A stretch of 64,000 nt of DNA from Gallaecimonas pentaromativorans (GCF_003751625.1 NZ_RJUL01000012.1:62001-126000); one strand, 5' to 3'. Numbered from the stretch's first letter, positions 17,861 through 30,374 are shown. Translations and numbers: made by a program. The notes: generated by a model not told the origin, from the letters alone.

Positions 17861-18144
17861 GTAAATAGCCCCATTTGTAGTAAAGCAACATCAAGTTAAC
17901 AGGTCCCCTATGGCCGCTGATTGCTACTGGTGTTTGGGGCTGGGGTGCAAAAAGCCTCTTTATCGGCCATTTTCAGTATTAACCGGCGTTGGAAGACGAC
18001 AAAACCTGAACAAAAAAGCCTGTTTTTTATAGGTACCTGTTGCTGTTCCCGATTTGCAATCAGGTTGCAAAACGGTATACTTTCGCCAGTTTTTTTGACC
18101 CCCCGGCGTTTAGGGACTTTTTTTCGGGGGGACTGGAGAAAAAA
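17861..18144 (+). promoter_or_regulatory. atp operon promoter and leader
   Basis: This stretch holds no supported gene. A probable promoter has -35 TTGCAA (18054-18059), a 16-base spacer and -10 TATACT (18076-18081), about 65 bases before atpI. Upstream the sequence is AT-rich with several A-tracts. GGAG lies 6 bases before the atpI start. Confidence 0.65.
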
Positions 18145-18528
18145 GTGACGAACAAACTGGCTACCGCCGGCCGCCGGCAAGCGTATCAGGTGGTAGCTCG
18201 CCAAGCCCTCGTGGTGTTGGTGGCCGTCATAATAATCACTGCCGGTTGGGGATGGCAGGCTGGTTTCTCGGCCCTTATGGGCGCCATTATCTGTGTCCTT
18301 CCCAACCTGATTTTTGCCCGCATCGCCTTCAGCCAGGCTGGTGCCAGGGCCGCCCGACAAGTGGTGTACGGCTTCTACAAAGGTGAAGCGGCCAAGCTCG
18401 GGCTGACAATTTTGCTGTTTGTCATTGTGCTCAAATGGGCTCCTATTCACGTGGGGGCCCTTTTTGCCGCCTACGGGGTGGGGATTGTGGCGCAATGGCT
18501 GGCACCAGTTTTGATTCAACGAAAATAA
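18145..18528 (+). CDS. atpI: ATP synthase accessory protein AtpI
   Basis: The protein has 127 residues from the GTG at 18145, chosen for the GGAG-AAAAAA spacing; longer frames upstream have no ribosome site. Four hydrophobic segments are visible (ALVVLVAVIIITAGWGW, FSALMGAIICVLPNLIFARI, LGLTILLFVIVL, HVGALFAAYGVGIVAQWL). AtpI assists assembly of the c-ring and is the usual first gene of the gammaproteobacterial atp operon. Confidence 0.9.
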   Translation: MTNKLATAGRRQAYQVVARQALVVLVAVIIITAGWGWQAGFSALMGAIICVLPNLIFARIAFSQAGARAARQVVYGFYKGEAAKLGLTILLFVIVLKWAPIHVGALFAAYGVGIVAQWLAPVLIQRK

Positions 18529-19341
<813 letters not shown>

Positions 19342-19371
19342 TTTGCTGTTTGATTTGTTTTTAACCATTAA

Positions 19372-19650
<279 letters not shown>

Positions 19651-19696
19651 TATCAACGGTAACGCCTCCCACTCACCGATTTAGAGGAGACCCGTT

Positions 19697-20167
19697 GTGA
19701 GTATCAACGCGACCCTTATCGGCCAGGCAATTGCCTTCATCATCTTCGTGCTGTTCTGCATGAAGTATGTGTGGCCGCCGCTGATAAAAGCTATTGAAGA
19801 TCGTCAGAAGAAAATCGCTGACGGTCTGGCCAGTGCTGACCGTGCTGCCAAAGATCTGGAACTGGCTCAGGCCAATGCTGCTGATACCATCAAGCAAGCA
19901 AAAGTCGATGCCAGTGCCCTGATTGAGCAGGCTAACAAGCGCAAGGCGCAGATCATCGAAGAGGCCCAAACCGAAGCCAAGGCCGAGAAAGCGAAAATCA
20001 TCGCTTCTGGCCATGCTGAAGTTGACGCCGAGCGTGTGCGTGCTCGTGAAGAGCTGCGCAAGCAAGTTGCTGCTCTTGCCGTTGCCGGCGCTGAGAAGAT
20101 TCTTGAGCGTTCTATTGATGAAGCTGCACACCGCGACATTCTCGACAAGATTGTCGCCGACATTTGA
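19697..20167 (+). CDS. atpF: ATP synthase Fo subunit b
   Basis: The protein has 156 residues, the same as E. coli, and a GTG start at 19697 preceded by GAGGAG. The N-terminal membrane helix ([22 protein letters not shown]) is followed by a long charged coiled coil that forms the peripheral stalk and binds subunit delta. The stop lies 11 bases before the atpH start. Confidence 0.96.
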   Translation: MSINATLIGQAIAFIIFVLFCMKYVWPPLIKAIEDRQKKIADGLASADRAAKDLELAQANAADTIKQAKVDASALIEQANKRKAQIIEEAQTEAKAEKAKIIASGHAEVDAERVRAREELRKQVAALAVAGAEKILERSIDEAAHRDILDKIVADI

Positions 20168-20178
20168 TAGGGGGAGCC

Positions 20179-20712
20179 ATGTCTGAGCTGACTACCGTTG
20201 CTCGTCCCTATGCCAAAGCGGCTTTTGATTTTGCGGTCGAAAAGTCTGCAGTAGATCAATGGGCAGCCATGCTGCACTTTGTGGGTGAAGTGGCCAAGCA
20301 CGAAAAACTGCAGGCCCTCTTTGCTGGCAATCTGGGCGCCGGCCAAAAGGCCGATGCCCTTATCCAGATCTGCGGCGAACAACTGGACGCGCATGGCCAG
20401 AACCTGGTGAAGGTAATGGCTGAAAACGAACGCCTGCCGGCGCTGCCGGCAGTGGCAGAGCTCTATGCCGAGCTGCGTCATGAGTACGCGAAGGAAGTCG
20501 AGGCCGACGTTAAGTCCGCCGTGGCCCTGAGCGCCGACGAGCAAAGCAAACTGAGTGCTGCGCTAGAGAAGCGTCTCGCACGCAAAGTTAAGCTTAATTG
20601 CAGCATTGACCCGTCCCTGATCTCCGGCACCCTGATTCAAGTAGGTGACCTGGTGATCGACAGCTCCGTAAAAGGGCAGCTTGGGCGGATGAATCACTCG
20701 CTGCAATCCTGA
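20179..20712 (+). CDS. atpH: ATP synthase F1 subunit delta
   Basis: The protein has 177 residues from ATG 20179 (MSELTTVARPYAKAAFDFA), preceded by GGGGGAG. The RPYAKAAF N-terminal motif and the C-terminal SxxGTLIQVGDLVIDSSVKGQL block are standard for delta/OSCP. It connects the b-stalk to the top of F1. Confidence 0.96.
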   Translation: MSELTTVARPYAKAAFDFAVEKSAVDQWAAMLHFVGEVAKHEKLQALFAGNLGAGQKADALIQICGEQLDAHGQNLVKVMAENERLPALPAVAELYAELRHEYAKEVEADVKSAVALSADEQSKLSAALEKRLARKVKLNCSIDPSLISGTLIQVGDLVIDSSVKGQLGRMNHSLQS

Positions 20713-20726
20713 TTGGGGAATAGAGC

Positions 20727-22268
20727 ATGCAACTGAATTCCACCGAAATCGCTGAGCTGATCAAGAATCGTATTGACCAGTTCGACGTCGTCAGTGAAGC
20801 GCATGACGAGGGCACCATCGTAACCGTGTCCGACGGCATCATCCGCATTCATGGCCTCGCTGACGTTATGCAAGGCGAAATGATTGAACTGCCTGGCGAC
20901 CGTTACGCCATCGCCCTGAACCTGGAGCGTGACTCCGTGGGCGCCGTGGTCATGGGTCCCTATGCCGACCTGGCTGAAGGCACCAAGGTTAAGTCTACCG
21001 GCCGCATCCTGCAGGTACCGGTTGGCCGCGGCCTGCTGGGCCGTGTGGTCAACACCCTGGGTGAGCCTATCGATGGCAAAGGTCCTATCGATAACGACGG
21101 CTTCTCCCCGGTTGAAGTGATCGCCCCCGGCGTAATCGACCGTCAAGGCGTAGACCAGCCCCTGCAAACCGGTTACAAGGCCATCGACGCCATGGTACCG
21201 GTAGGCCGTGGTCAGCGTGAGCTGATCATCGGTGACCGTCAGGTAGGTAAAACCGCCCTGGCCCTGGACGCCATCATCAACCAGAAAACCTCTGGCGTGA
21301 AATGCGTGTACGTGGCTATCGGTCAGAAAGCCTCTACCATCGCCAACGTGGTACGCAAGCTTGAAGAGCACGGCGCCCTGGCCAACACCATCGTGGTGGT
21401 TGCCTCTGCGTCCGAAGCCGCTGCCCTGCAGTACCTGGCGCCTTACTCTGGCTGTGCCATGGGTGAGTACTTCCGTGACCGCGGCGAAGACGCGCTGATC
21501 GTGTACGATGACCTGTCCAAACAGGCCGTTGCTTACCGTCAGATCTCCCTGCTGCTGCGCCGTCCGCCGGGCCGCGAAGCCTATCCTGGTGACGTTTTCT
21601 ATCTGCACTCCCGCCTGCTGGAGCGTGCCTCCCGCGTCAACGCCGAGTACGTAGAGAAGTTCACCAAGGGCGAAGTGAAAGGCAAAACCGGTTCTTTGAC
21701 CGCCCTGCCGATCATCGAAACCCAGGCCGGCGACGTTTCCGCGTTCGTACCGACCAACGTGATTTCTATCACCGACGGCCAGATCTTCCTGACCACCAAC
21801 CTGTTCAACTCCGGCATTCGCCCGGCGGCTGACCCGGGTATCTCCGTATCCCGTGTAGGTGGTGCTGCTCAGACCAAGATCATCAAGAAGCTGTCTGGTG
21901 GTATCCGTACCGCGCTGGCTCAGTACCGTGAACTGGCGGCATTCGCCCAGTTTGCCTCTGATCTGGACGACGCCACTCGCCGTCAGCTGGACCACGGTCA
22001 GAAAGTAACCGAGCTGCTGAAGCAGAAGCAGTACGCCCCCATGTCTGTTGCAGAAATGGGTGTGTCTCTGTTCGCTGCCGAGAAGGGTTACCTGAACGAC
22101 GTCGAGGTCAAGAAGGTTGTCGCCTTTGAAGACGCTCTGCTGTCCTACATGCGTAGCGAGCACGCCGAGCTTCTGGCCAAGATCAATGAGAAAGGCGATT
22201 ACAACGACGACATCCAGAACGGCCTGACCGCTGCCCTGGATAAATTCAAGGCTACCCAGTCTTGGTAA
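20727..22268 (+). CDS. atpA: ATP synthase F1 subunit alpha
   Basis: The protein has 513 residues, identical in length to E. coli. The P-loop GDRQVGKTA and the catalytic-site arginine region ([13 protein letters not shown]) are present. This non-catalytic nucleotide-binding subunit alternates with beta in the hexamer. It lies 14 bases after atpH. Confidence 0.98.
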   Translation: MQLNSTEIAELIKNRIDQFDVVSEAHDEGTIVTVSDGIIRIHGLADVMQGEMIELPGDRYAIALNLERDSVGAVVMGPYADLAEGTKVKSTGRILQVPVGRGLLGRVVNTLGEPIDGKGPIDNDGFSPVEVIAPGVIDRQGVDQPLQTGYKAIDAMVPVGRGQRELIIGDRQVGKTALALDAIINQKTSGVKCVYVAIGQKASTIANVVRKLEEHGALANTIVVVASASEAAALQYLAPYSGCAMGEYFRDRGEDALIVYDDLSKQAVAYRQISLLLRRPPGREAYPGDVFYLHSRLLERASRVNAEYVEKFTKGEVKGKTGSLTALPIIETQAGDVSAFVPTNVISITDGQIFLTTNLFNSGIRPAADPGISVSRVGGAAQTKIIKKLSGGIRTALAQYRELAAFAQFASDLDDATRRQLDHGQKVTELLKQKQYAPMSVAEMGVSLFAAEKGYLNDVEVKKVVAFEDALLSYMRSEHAELLAKINEKGDYNDDIQNGLTAALDKFKATQSW

Positions 22269-22319
22269 TTCGCCGGGCGGGCTAAGGTCCGCCCCCCGTT
22301 GAAAACGGAGTGAATCATT

Positions 22320-23180
22320 ATGGCCGGCGCTAAAGAAATTAAAGGCAAGATTGCCAGCGTCAAGAGCACACAGAAGATCACCAAAGCCATGGAAATGGTG
22401 GCGGCCTCCAAAATGCGTCGTGCGCAAGACCGCATGGCCCATAGCCGCCCCTACGCCGAGGCTATTCGCAAGGTGATCGGCCATATTGCCCGTGGCAACC
22501 TCGAGTACAAGCATCCCTATGTGGATGAGCGCGAGGCAAAACGGATTGGCTACATTGTGGTCTCGACCGACCGCGGTCTTTGCGGTGGCCTGAACGCCAA
22601 CCTGCTCAAGAAAGTCACTGCCGATGTCAAGCAGTGGCGCGAGAAAAACGTGGAAGTGGACTTTGCCGTCATCGGCACCAAGGCCACCGCGTTCTTCAAA
22701 CGTCACGGTGGCAACCTGTTGGCTCAGACCAGTGGTCTGGGCGACGAGCCGGCACTGTCTGACTTGATCGGGTCCGTCCAGGTCATGTTGAAAGCATTTG
22801 ATGAAGGTCGTATCGACCGTCTGTTCCTGGTGTACAACGAGTTCGTTAACACCATGAAGCAGGACGCCCAGATCGACCAACTGCTGCCCCTGCCTAAATC
22901 ACAGGACGCGGACATCGCTCATCGCTGGGATTACCTCTACGAGGGCGAGCCCCGTGACCTGTTGGACACCCTGTGCAAACGCTATGTGGAGTCCCAGGTA
23001 TACCAAGGCGTGGTGGAAAACCTCGCTTGTGAGCAGGCAGCACGGATGGTGGCCATGAAGGCGGCTACCGATAACGCAGGCAACCTCATCGACGAGTTGC
23101 AACTGGTGTTCAACAAGGCCCGTCAGGCCGCGATCACCCAGGAACTCAGCGAGATTGTCGGCGGAGCAGCCGCCGTTTAA
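22320..23180 (+). CDS. atpG: ATP synthase F1 subunit gamma
   Basis: The protein has 286 residues. The conserved N-terminal helix [29 protein letters not shown] and the C-terminal helix [31 protein letters not shown] form the central rotor shaft. Start ATG 22320 follows a GGAG site. Confidence 0.97.
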   Translation: MAGAKEIKGKIASVKSTQKITKAMEMVAASKMRRAQDRMAHSRPYAEAIRKVIGHIARGNLEYKHPYVDEREAKRIGYIVVSTDRGLCGGLNANLLKKVTADVKQWREKNVEVDFAVIGTKATAFFKRHGGNLLAQTSGLGDEPALSDLIGSVQVMLKAFDEGRIDRLFLVYNEFVNTMKQDAQIDQLLPLPKSQDADIAHRWDYLYEGEPRDLLDTLCKRYVESQVYQGVVENLACEQAARMVAMKAATDNAGNLIDELQLVFNKARQAAITQELSEIVGGAAAV

Positions 23181-23198
23181 GGCGTTCATCCGAATTAA

Positions 23199-24629
<1,431 letters not shown>

Positions 24630-24642
24630 TTAGGAGGAGCCA

Positions 24643-25062
24643 ATGGCAGCGATGACGATACAGTTGGATGTGGTGAGCGCCGAGAAGAAAATTTTCTCCG
24701 GCCTCGTCGAGAGTATCCAGGTCACCGGTGAGTGGGGCGATCTGGGCGTGCATTATGGCCACGCCCCGCTGCTGACCCACCTCAAGCCCGGTGTGCTGCG
24801 TATGGTCAAGCAGTTTGGTGACGAAGAGCTTTTGTATCTGTCCGGTGGTGTGCTTGAGGTTCAACCCAATGGCATTACCGTTCTGGCCGATACCGTGCTT
24901 CGTGGTAAGGACATTGATGGCGAGGCAGCCGAAACTGCCCGCCAAGATGCCCTTAACAACATTACTGCTCAGAGCCACGACTTCGACTATGCCGAAGCCA
25001 TGGCCGAACTGGCCCAGGCCGCAGCCAAGCTGCGCCTGCTGGAGCTCTTGAAAAGGAACTGA
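24643..25062 (+). CDS. atpC: ATP synthase F1 subunit epsilon
   Basis: The protein has 139 residues. An N-terminal beta-barrel ([32 protein letters not shown]) and a C-terminal helical hairpin can inhibit ATP hydrolysis. It is the last gene of the atp operon; a terminator follows. Confidence 0.96.
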   Translation: MAAMTIQLDVVSAEKKIFSGLVESIQVTGEWGDLGVHYGHAPLLTHLKPGVLRMVKQFGDEELLYLSGGVLEVQPNGITVLADTVLRGKDIDGEAAETARQDALNNITAQSHDFDYAEAMAELAQAAAKLRLLELLKRN

Positions 25063-25085
25063 TCACGGCCAAAACCGTGATTGGA

Positions 25086-25117
25086 AAAGGCGGCCAACTT
25101 GGCCGCCTTTTTGTTTT
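25086..25117 (+). terminator. Terminator of the atp operon
   Basis: A 10-bp stem AAAGGCGGCC/GGCCGCCTTT is followed by a T-rich run. It separates atpC from glmU. Confidence 0.9.
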
Positions 25118-25155
25118 TGGTTATGCTGCGCCCAGTTTCAACAAGGACTCGCCCC

Positions 25156-26517
25156 ATGGATCTGCACATCGTTATTCTCGCCGCCGGTAAAGGCACCCGT
25201 ATGCGCTCAAGCCTGCCCAAGGTGCTGCACGGTGTCGCCCACAAGAGCATGGTCAAGCACGTTATCGACGCCGCTCATGCCTTGAGTGCTGCCGGCATCC
25301 ACTTGGTCTACGGCCACGGTGGCGAGCTGATGCAAGAGCGCCTGGCCGCAGAAAGCCTCAGCTGGGCACTGCAAAGCGAGCAGCTGGGCACCGGCCACGC
25401 CGTGGCCCAGGCTATGCCGGCAGTGCCGGACGATGCCCTGGTATTGGTGCTGTACGGCGATGTGCCCCTCATTCGCCCCGAAACCTTGAAAGCCCTCTTG
25501 GCCAAGCGGGAAAGCGGTGGCCTGAGCCTGCTTACCGTCACCCTCGATAACCCCAGCGGCTATGGCCGTATCCTCCGTGAAGGTGGCCAGGTGGTGGGTA
25601 TTCGCGAGCAAAAAGATGCCAGCGAGAGCGAGCTGGCCATCAACGAGGTGAACACTGGCATCCTCGCTGCCGAAGCGCCAGACCTTAAGCGCTGGCTGGG
25701 GGCACTTTCTAACAACAACGCCCAGGGCGAGTATTACCTCACCGACATCATCGCCATGGCCCATGGCGAGGGTAAGCCCATTGCCACAGGCCACCCCCTT
25801 GACGCCATGGAAGTAGAAGGGGCCAACAACAGGGTGCAACTGGCGGCTCTGGAGCGGGCCTACCAACAGCGCCAGGCAGAACAGTTGATGCTGAGCGGCG
25901 CTACCTTGCGCGACCCGGCCCGCATCGACGTGCGCGGCGAGGTGAGCGTTGGCGAAGACGTGCTGGTGGATGTCAACGTCATCTTCGAGGGCAAAGTGGT
26001 GATCGGCAATAAGGTCATCATCGACAGCGGCTGCGTCCTCAAGGACTGCACCATAGGCGACGGCAGCCATATCAAGGCCAACAGCCTGGTGGAAGACGCC
26101 GAGGTTGGCCGCCACTGCACTTTGGGGCCCTTCGCCCGCCTGCGCCCCGGCGCGGTGATGAAGGACAACAGCCATGTGGGCAACTTCGTGGAGATGAAAA
26201 AGGCGGTGCTGGGTGAAGGCTCCAAGGCCAACCACCTCACCTACCTTGGCGATGCCGAAATTGGCAGCGGCGTGAACATCGGCGCCGGCACCATCACCTG
26301 CAACTACGACGGTGCCAACAAGTCCCTGACCCGCATCGAAGATGGCGCCTTTATCGGCTCCAACAGCTCCCTAGTGGCCCCGGTCACGGTAGGCAAAAAC
26401 GCTACCGTCGGCGCCGGCTCCACGGTCACCAAGGACGTCGCCGAGGCCCAGCTTGCCATCGCCCGCGCCAAGCAGCGCAATATCGACGGCTGGCAAAGGC
26501 CGGTGAAAAAGAAATAA
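25156..26517 (+). CDS. glmU: Bifunctional GlcNAc-1-P uridyltransferase / GlcN-1-P acetyltransferase GlmU
   Basis: The protein has 453 residues from ATG 25156 ([24 protein letters not shown]) with AAGGA upstream. The N-terminal pyrophosphorylase domain has LAAGKGTRM and YGDVPLI. The C-terminal left-handed beta-helix domain (from about residue 250) has hexapeptide repeats and the acetyltransferase residues in [25 protein letters not shown]. It makes UDP-GlcNAc for peptidoglycan and LPS. glmS, the first enzyme of the same pathway, lies 5 kb downstream. Confidence 0.98.
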   Translation: MDLHIVILAAGKGTRMRSSLPKVLHGVAHKSMVKHVIDAAHALSAAGIHLVYGHGGELMQERLAAESLSWALQSEQLGTGHAVAQAMPAVPDDALVLVLYGDVPLIRPETLKALLAKRESGGLSLLTVTLDNPSGYGRILREGGQVVGIREQKDASESELAINEVNTGILAAEAPDLKRWLGALSNNNAQGEYYLTDIIAMAHGEGKPIATGHPLDAMEVEGANNRVQLAALERAYQQRQAEQLMLSGATLRDPARIDVRGEVSVGEDVLVDVNVIFEGKVVIGNKVIIDSGCVLKDCTIGDGSHIKANSLVEDAEVGRHCTLGPFARLRPGAVMKDNSHVGNFVEMKKAVLGEGSKANHLTYLGDAEIGSGVNIGAGTITCNYDGANKSLTRIEDGAFIGSNSSLVAPVTVGKNATVGAGSTVTKDVAEAQLAIARAKQRNIDGWQRPVKKK

Positions 26518-26520
26518 CCC

Positions 26521-26545
26521 AACCGGCCCCTGTGGCCGGTTTTGC
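26521..26545 (+). terminator. Terminator after glmU
   Basis: AACCGGCC/GGCCGGTT with a five-base loop is followed by TTTGCTTTG. Confidence 0.75.
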
Positions 26546-26603
26546 TTTGCCGAGGTGTCATTATTCTGTAGCGCGATTGTCATAGACTGCCCCGCATCAT
26601 TCC

Positions 26604-27461
26604 TTGCCTTCATGCCCTGTGAACCCGGCTTATCTACTTTGGCTTCGCCGCCCCTGGCTGCAACAGGGGTTGTTATCCCTGGTCGCCCTGGCCCTGATGT
26701 CGGCGCTGTGGTGGGCGTTGATCGCCCTGCCAAGGCAAGCCGATACGCCATACCCCCTCGGCCCCTACAACCAGGAGCGTTGCCCCTTGCCCGGCGAGGG
26801 CAGCGGCACCTTCAAGGTGCTGGTAATAAGCCAATTGCTGGCCAAGCCCCTGGCCCAGGCACTGTGCCATGAACCGGCTCTTACCGGGCGCTTTGCACAA
26901 GTGGAGGTGAGCTGGCAGGCAAGGGGCGAATTGTCCGCCGCCGACATCATGGAGCGCCGCTACCAGCTGCTGTGGAATCGCGATTACGTGTTGACCGGGT
27001 TGGTGCCTCGTTATCACCAGTATCTGGCCGAGTTGTTGGCCCTGCCCGACTATCAGGTCTACCTGCTGGGCCGCGAGCCGGTGGTGCTGAGCTCTGCCGC
27101 CTTTGCCGGCAAACGCCTGGGGCTGCTTAGCGACAGCGAAAGCCAGTCCGGTTACCAGTTGCCCCTGCATGCCCTCAATGACGCCGGCATAAAGCCAGAG
27201 CCAGGGCAGCTGCGCTTTTTTCGCGAGCGCCGACAGTTGCAGGCGGCCCTGGCCAAAGGCGACGTGGACTTCATCACCGCCATTGCCGCCAAGGGGCATA
27301 CGCCCTGGTTTGACCCAGCCAAGGCGCTGCTGATCGCGGGTAAGGTGCCGGCCGGTGCCTGGTTTATCGATAGCCGCCTGAGCCGGGACAAGGCGTTGAG
27401 CGAAACCCTAGTGCGCCACCTGGAGGCTGCCATGAAGGCGCAGTTGGCGCGACCATGGTAA
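26604..27461 (+). CDS. Hypothetical membrane-anchored periplasmic binding-like protein
   Basis: The protein has 285 residues from the TTG at 26604; a GTG at 26619 is an alternative and no strong ribosome site decides. One N-terminal membrane segment (LQQGLLSLVALALMSALWWALIAL) is followed by a periplasmic domain of about 240 residues. Features such as FKVLVISQLLAKPLAQALCHE, AADIMERRYQLLWNRDYVLTG and a basic second lobe suggest a type 2 periplasmic-binding fold related to phosphonate-binding PhnD proteins. No known ligand motif can be assigned. The 3' end overlaps the next gene by 7 bases, so the two proteins are probably a functional pair. Confidence 0.6.
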   Translation: MPSCPVNPAYLLWLRRPWLQQGLLSLVALALMSALWWALIALPRQADTPYPLGPYNQERCPLPGEGSGTFKVLVISQLLAKPLAQALCHEPALTGRFAQVEVSWQARGELSAADIMERRYQLLWNRDYVLTGLVPRYHQYLAELLALPDYQVYLLGREPVVLSSAAFAGKRLGLLSDSESQSGYQLPLHALNDAGIKPEPGQLRFFRERRQLQAALAKGDVDFITAIAAKGHTPWFDPAKALLIAGKVPAGAWFIDSRLSRDKALSETLVRHLEAAMKAQLARPW

Positions 27462-28585
27462 GGGCGGCGCTGCTGGGGCTGTTGTTGCTGCTGTGGCTGG
27501 CCGGCAGCCTGCTGTTGCCCGGCCCCTGGCTGGCCAGGGAGCTGGCGCCGGTGCTGGACCGGGAGTTGCCGCCGCTGCTGGCCCAATCCTTGGAAGACGG
27601 CGCCGACTGGGGCCACGAGCAAGGCTGGCTGGATTACATCAACCGCCGCCTGGCAGAAGACGGCCAGCATCTGGCCTCCGCCAACCCCTGGCTCAGCTGC
27701 ACCCTGCAAAGTCGCCTGGCTTATGACGCGCCCCCCGGCCACTGGCAGCAGCGGCTAAGCTGGCCTATCGCGGGCCGGCAGCTGTACCTGGGATATGGCT
27801 TTTCCTGCCGCCCCAAGCCCCTGCCTTGGGGGCTGGCCAGCTTGCTGTTGGTGGTGCTGCTGGGGGGCCTGTGCTGGTGGCTGCCAGCGCCTTTGAACAG
27901 GCGTTCCCGGCAGTGGTTGGCGCTGCTACTGGCAAAGGGCCATGGCGCGCCAGAGGCTCTGGCCATGATTGACGCCCTGCCTGCAGGGCTGGAGCCAGCC
28001 CATTGGCCCCGGCTGCAGCTGCTGCATCAGCGGCTTGGCCTGCCCCTGTCGTTGCTGGCCGCCCACCTGGATAGGGACCTGAAACACCTCGATGCCGAGG
28101 GCTTTACCTGGTATGTGCAGGCCGCCGGTCTTGGCCTTGGGCACCTTGAGGCGGTAACGGTGGCCAACAGCCCGGCGGGGTTGAGCTTTGATCTGGCCGC
28201 CGGTCGCCTTTGCTGCCACGGCCTGTGGCTGGATCTACCTAAAACCCCGCTGTTTTACCTCTATTGGTATGCGATGGCGGGTCGCCAGGGTGACGGCTGG
28301 CTCACCAATCCGCGCTCCGACCGGCCCCAGCTGGCCGAAGGCCAGGCGCTGGCGGCGCTGATGGCGGCCCATGGTGGCCACCAAAAGGCCATCAGCGATC
28401 TGCGCGAGCAGGGCCTCAAGGCCAAGAGCCTGGATCAGAACCGTTCCAAGATTAAGGACGAGTTGCAGGCAAAATTGGGGGCGCTGGCCGAGCCCTACCT
28501 CTTTGAAAGCCGCCGCGACCTGGCGGCAGCCCGCAGCGCCTACCGCCTGCAGCTGCCGAGTGAGCGTATACAACTAATTGTTTAA
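27455..28585 (+). CDS. Hypothetical two-helix inner-membrane protein with a cytoplasmic C-terminal domain
   Basis: The protein has 376 residues. The first membrane segment is at about 3-24 (RAALLGLLLLLWLAGSLLLP). A periplasmic stretch of about 95 residues follows. A second segment near 130-145 (LASLLLVVLLGGLCWWLP) leads to a cytoplasmic part of about 220 residues. The end of that part (KTPLFYLYWYAMAGRQ, then a QKAISDLREQGLKAKSLDQNRSKIKDELQ helix) looks like a winged-helix or helical regulatory domain. I do not recognise a family. The topology and the overlap with the preceding binding-protein-like gene suggest a signal passed across the membrane (inference). Confidence 0.6.
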   Translation: MVRAALLGLLLLLWLAGSLLLPGPWLARELAPVLDRELPPLLAQSLEDGADWGHEQGWLDYINRRLAEDGQHLASANPWLSCTLQSRLAYDAPPGHWQQRLSWPIAGRQLYLGYGFSCRPKPLPWGLASLLLVVLLGGLCWWLPAPLNRRSRQWLALLLAKGHGAPEALAMIDALPAGLEPAHWPRLQLLHQRLGLPLSLLAAHLDRDLKHLDAEGFTWYVQAAGLGLGHLEAVTVANSPAGLSFDLAAGRLCCHGLWLDLPKTPLFYLYWYAMAGRQGDGWLTNPRSDRPQLAEGQALAALMAAHGGHQKAISDLREQGLKAKSLDQNRSKIKDELQAKLGALAEPYLFESRRDLAAARSAYRLQLPSERIQLIV

Positions 28586-28597
28586 TAAAATGTTTTT

Positions 28598-28617
28598 ATT
28601 TAGAGATATCTCTAAAT
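28598..28617. promoter_or_regulatory. Perfect 20-bp palindrome upstream of the exported SurE gene
   Basis: ATTTAGAGATATCTCTAAAT at 28598-28617 is a perfect inverted repeat. It is not followed by a T-run on either strand, so it does not look like a terminator. It lies 94 bases before the ATG at 28711 and is most likely an operator for an unidentified dimeric regulator. Confidence 0.5.
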
Positions 28618-28710
28618 CCGCCAGCGATAACCAATTCATCTGCCGGTAACGGGCGTTTTCCAGCCTGGGTGGGTCCGGAGCAATCTGCTTCACCAACTCA
28701 GGAAACGACC

Positions 28711-29718
28711 ATGTTAAAGCAATCCCTCCTTGCCACCGCCCTTGGCTGCGCGGCGCTGGTATCAACCCAGGCCTGTGCCCTCAACATCGTGCTGACCAAC
28801 GACGACAGCTGGTCCACCGCCAATATCCAGGCCTTGAAAACGGCGCTGGTGGCCGACGGCCACTCGGTGCTGGTGTCGGCGCCCTGTACCCAGGAGAGCG
28901 GCAAGGGCGGCGCCATGAACATCATGAAGGCGGTGCCGGTGCAGACCAAAAGCGATGACCCTGACCAGTTCTGTGTCGGCGATACCGATACCAGCCTGGC
29001 GTTCAGCACCTTCTCCGAAGGCACGCCGGTGATGGCGGCCCTTTATGGCATCGACGTCGCCGCCAAAGCCAAATGGGGCAGTGCCCCTGATCTGGTGATC
29101 TCCGGCCCCAACGAGGGCAACAACCTGGGTTACCTGAACAACAACTCCGGTACCCTGGGGGCCACCATGGTGATGTTGGCTCGTGGTATTCCGGCCATAG
29201 CCGTCAGTGCCGGTACCAGCTCTGGCAGCGACAGCAGCCAGGCGCCGAAAATTGCCAACATCGTGGTCAAGCTGGTGGACCAGCTGGTGAGCACCCGCCC
29301 CGCCAACTTGCCGTTGTTGCCACCGCATCTTGGCCTGAACGTGAACATCCCCGATGCCATCGACAGCAACCTCGGCTTTAAATTGACCGACGTCGGCTGG
29401 AACGGCGGCGGCACCGAGCTGGCCTTCAGCGCCGACATGTCCAGCAGCGACCTCATCATGCAGTACGTGGCCCAGAGCCTGGTGGCGGCAGGTTACGCCA
29501 GCGACCTGCAAAGCGCCCTGGCCATGGCCAAGGTCATGTACGCCGGCAAAGCGGGGCTGACCATGCAACAAGGGGACGCCGGCGACAGCGCCGAGGTCTC
29601 CGAAGGGGTGGCCGTGGGCCAGGGGTATGTCACCATCAGCACCATCGACGGCAGCATTCAGGCCAGCCGTGCCCAGCAGGCTTATGCCCAGCAGCGCCTG
29701 GCCGGACTTGGTCAATAA
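28711..29718 (+). CDS. Exported SurE-family 5'/3'-nucleotidase/phosphatase
   Basis: The protein has 335 residues from ATG 28711 with AGGA upstream. Residues 1-23 are a signal peptide (LLATALGCAALVSTQACA). The SurE core follows at once: LTNDDS with the metal-binding Asp31-Asp32, then a Ser/Asn-containing VISGPNEGNNLG, and SGTLGATM. Canonical SurE is cytoplasmic, about 250 residues, and acts on nucleoside monophosphates. This longer exported version would act in the periplasm or outside the cell, possibly to scavenge phosphate. The gene is followed 10 bases later by a lipoprotein gene. Confidence 0.85.
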   Translation: MLKQSLLATALGCAALVSTQACALNIVLTNDDSWSTANIQALKTALVADGHSVLVSAPCTQESGKGGAMNIMKAVPVQTKSDDPDQFCVGDTDTSLAFSTFSEGTPVMAALYGIDVAAKAKWGSAPDLVISGPNEGNNLGYLNNNSGTLGATMVMLARGIPAIAVSAGTSSGSDSSQAPKIANIVVKLVDQLVSTRPANLPLLPPHLGLNVNIPDAIDSNLGFKLTDVGWNGGGTELAFSADMSSSDLIMQYVAQSLVAAGYASDLQSALAMAKVMYAGKAGLTMQQGDAGDSAEVSEGVAVGQGYVTISTIDGSIQASRAQQAYAQQRLAGLGQ

Positions 29719-29728
29719 GGAGCGGCAA

Positions 29729-30370
29729 ATGAACAAGCATTATTGGTCCTGGCTGCTGCTACTGTTGGCCGGTTGTCACGACAGCCATGACCAGGGCAGC
29801 GATGAGCAAGCCGCCTATTCGGCCTTTGCCGGCCAATACCAGGCCAGCTTCCTGGACACCGACAACCAACCGCAGTTGCTGCAAATGGCCCTGCTGGGGC
29901 TGGACAACAACCTGGTGCGGTTAGTGGACAGCCGTGACCAGCGCCAATTGCTGGCCGCGCAATTTGACGCCGCCAACCGCCAGCTGCGCTTTGCCGGCTA
30001 CCAGTGCCAACTGCAAGGCCAAGACCTGGCCTGTCAAAGCGGCACCACCAGCTTGGTCGCCAAGCGCCAGGCTTGGGCCGAGGCCAGCACCCTGCCAGCC
30101 GCCGGCAGCTACCAGCTGCAGGAGAGCGACGGCCAGTTGCTGGATATCAACCTCGATGCCAAGGGCAATTTCACTGCGGCCTATCAAGGTTGCAGCCTGA
30201 GTGGCCATTTCACCCAGGCACAATCGCTGCTGCAGGTACAAACCGACAGCGGCTGTGGCCTGGCGGCCGGCACCGGCCTTGTCGAGGCCCATAGCCTTTA
30301 TGGCAGCGCTGACCAACTGGACGTGCAGCTGCCCGGCTCGGTATTGAGCGGCTACTGGACCCATCTGTAA
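29729..30370 (+). CDS. Hypothetical lipoprotein
   Basis: The protein has 213 residues from ATG 29729 with AAGGAG 6 bases upstream. The signal peptide ends in a lipobox (LLLLAGC), so the mature protein begins with a lipidated Cys at about residue 15. The rest is a soluble beta-rich domain with several Cys pairs (YQCQLQGQDLACQ, YQGCSLSG, SGCGLAAG). I recognise no family. It lies in one unit with the exported SurE-like gene and may work with it at the envelope. Confidence 0.75.
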   Translation: MNKHYWSWLLLLLAGCHDSHDQGSDEQAAYSAFAGQYQASFLDTDNQPQLLQMALLGLDNNLVRLVDSRDQRQLLAAQFDAANRQLRFAGYQCQLQGQDLACQSGTTSLVAKRQAWAEASTLPAAGSYQLQESDGQLLDINLDAKGNFTAAYQGCSLSGHFTQAQSLLQVQTDSGCGLAAGTGLVEAHSLYGSADQLDVQLPGSVLSGYWTHL

Positions 30371-30374
30371 CCCC

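Noticed and set aside
20694-22880. A 728-residue minus-strand open frame across atpA and atpG
   Set aside because: Antisense to two highly conserved ATP synthase genes; composition is typical of a shadow frame.
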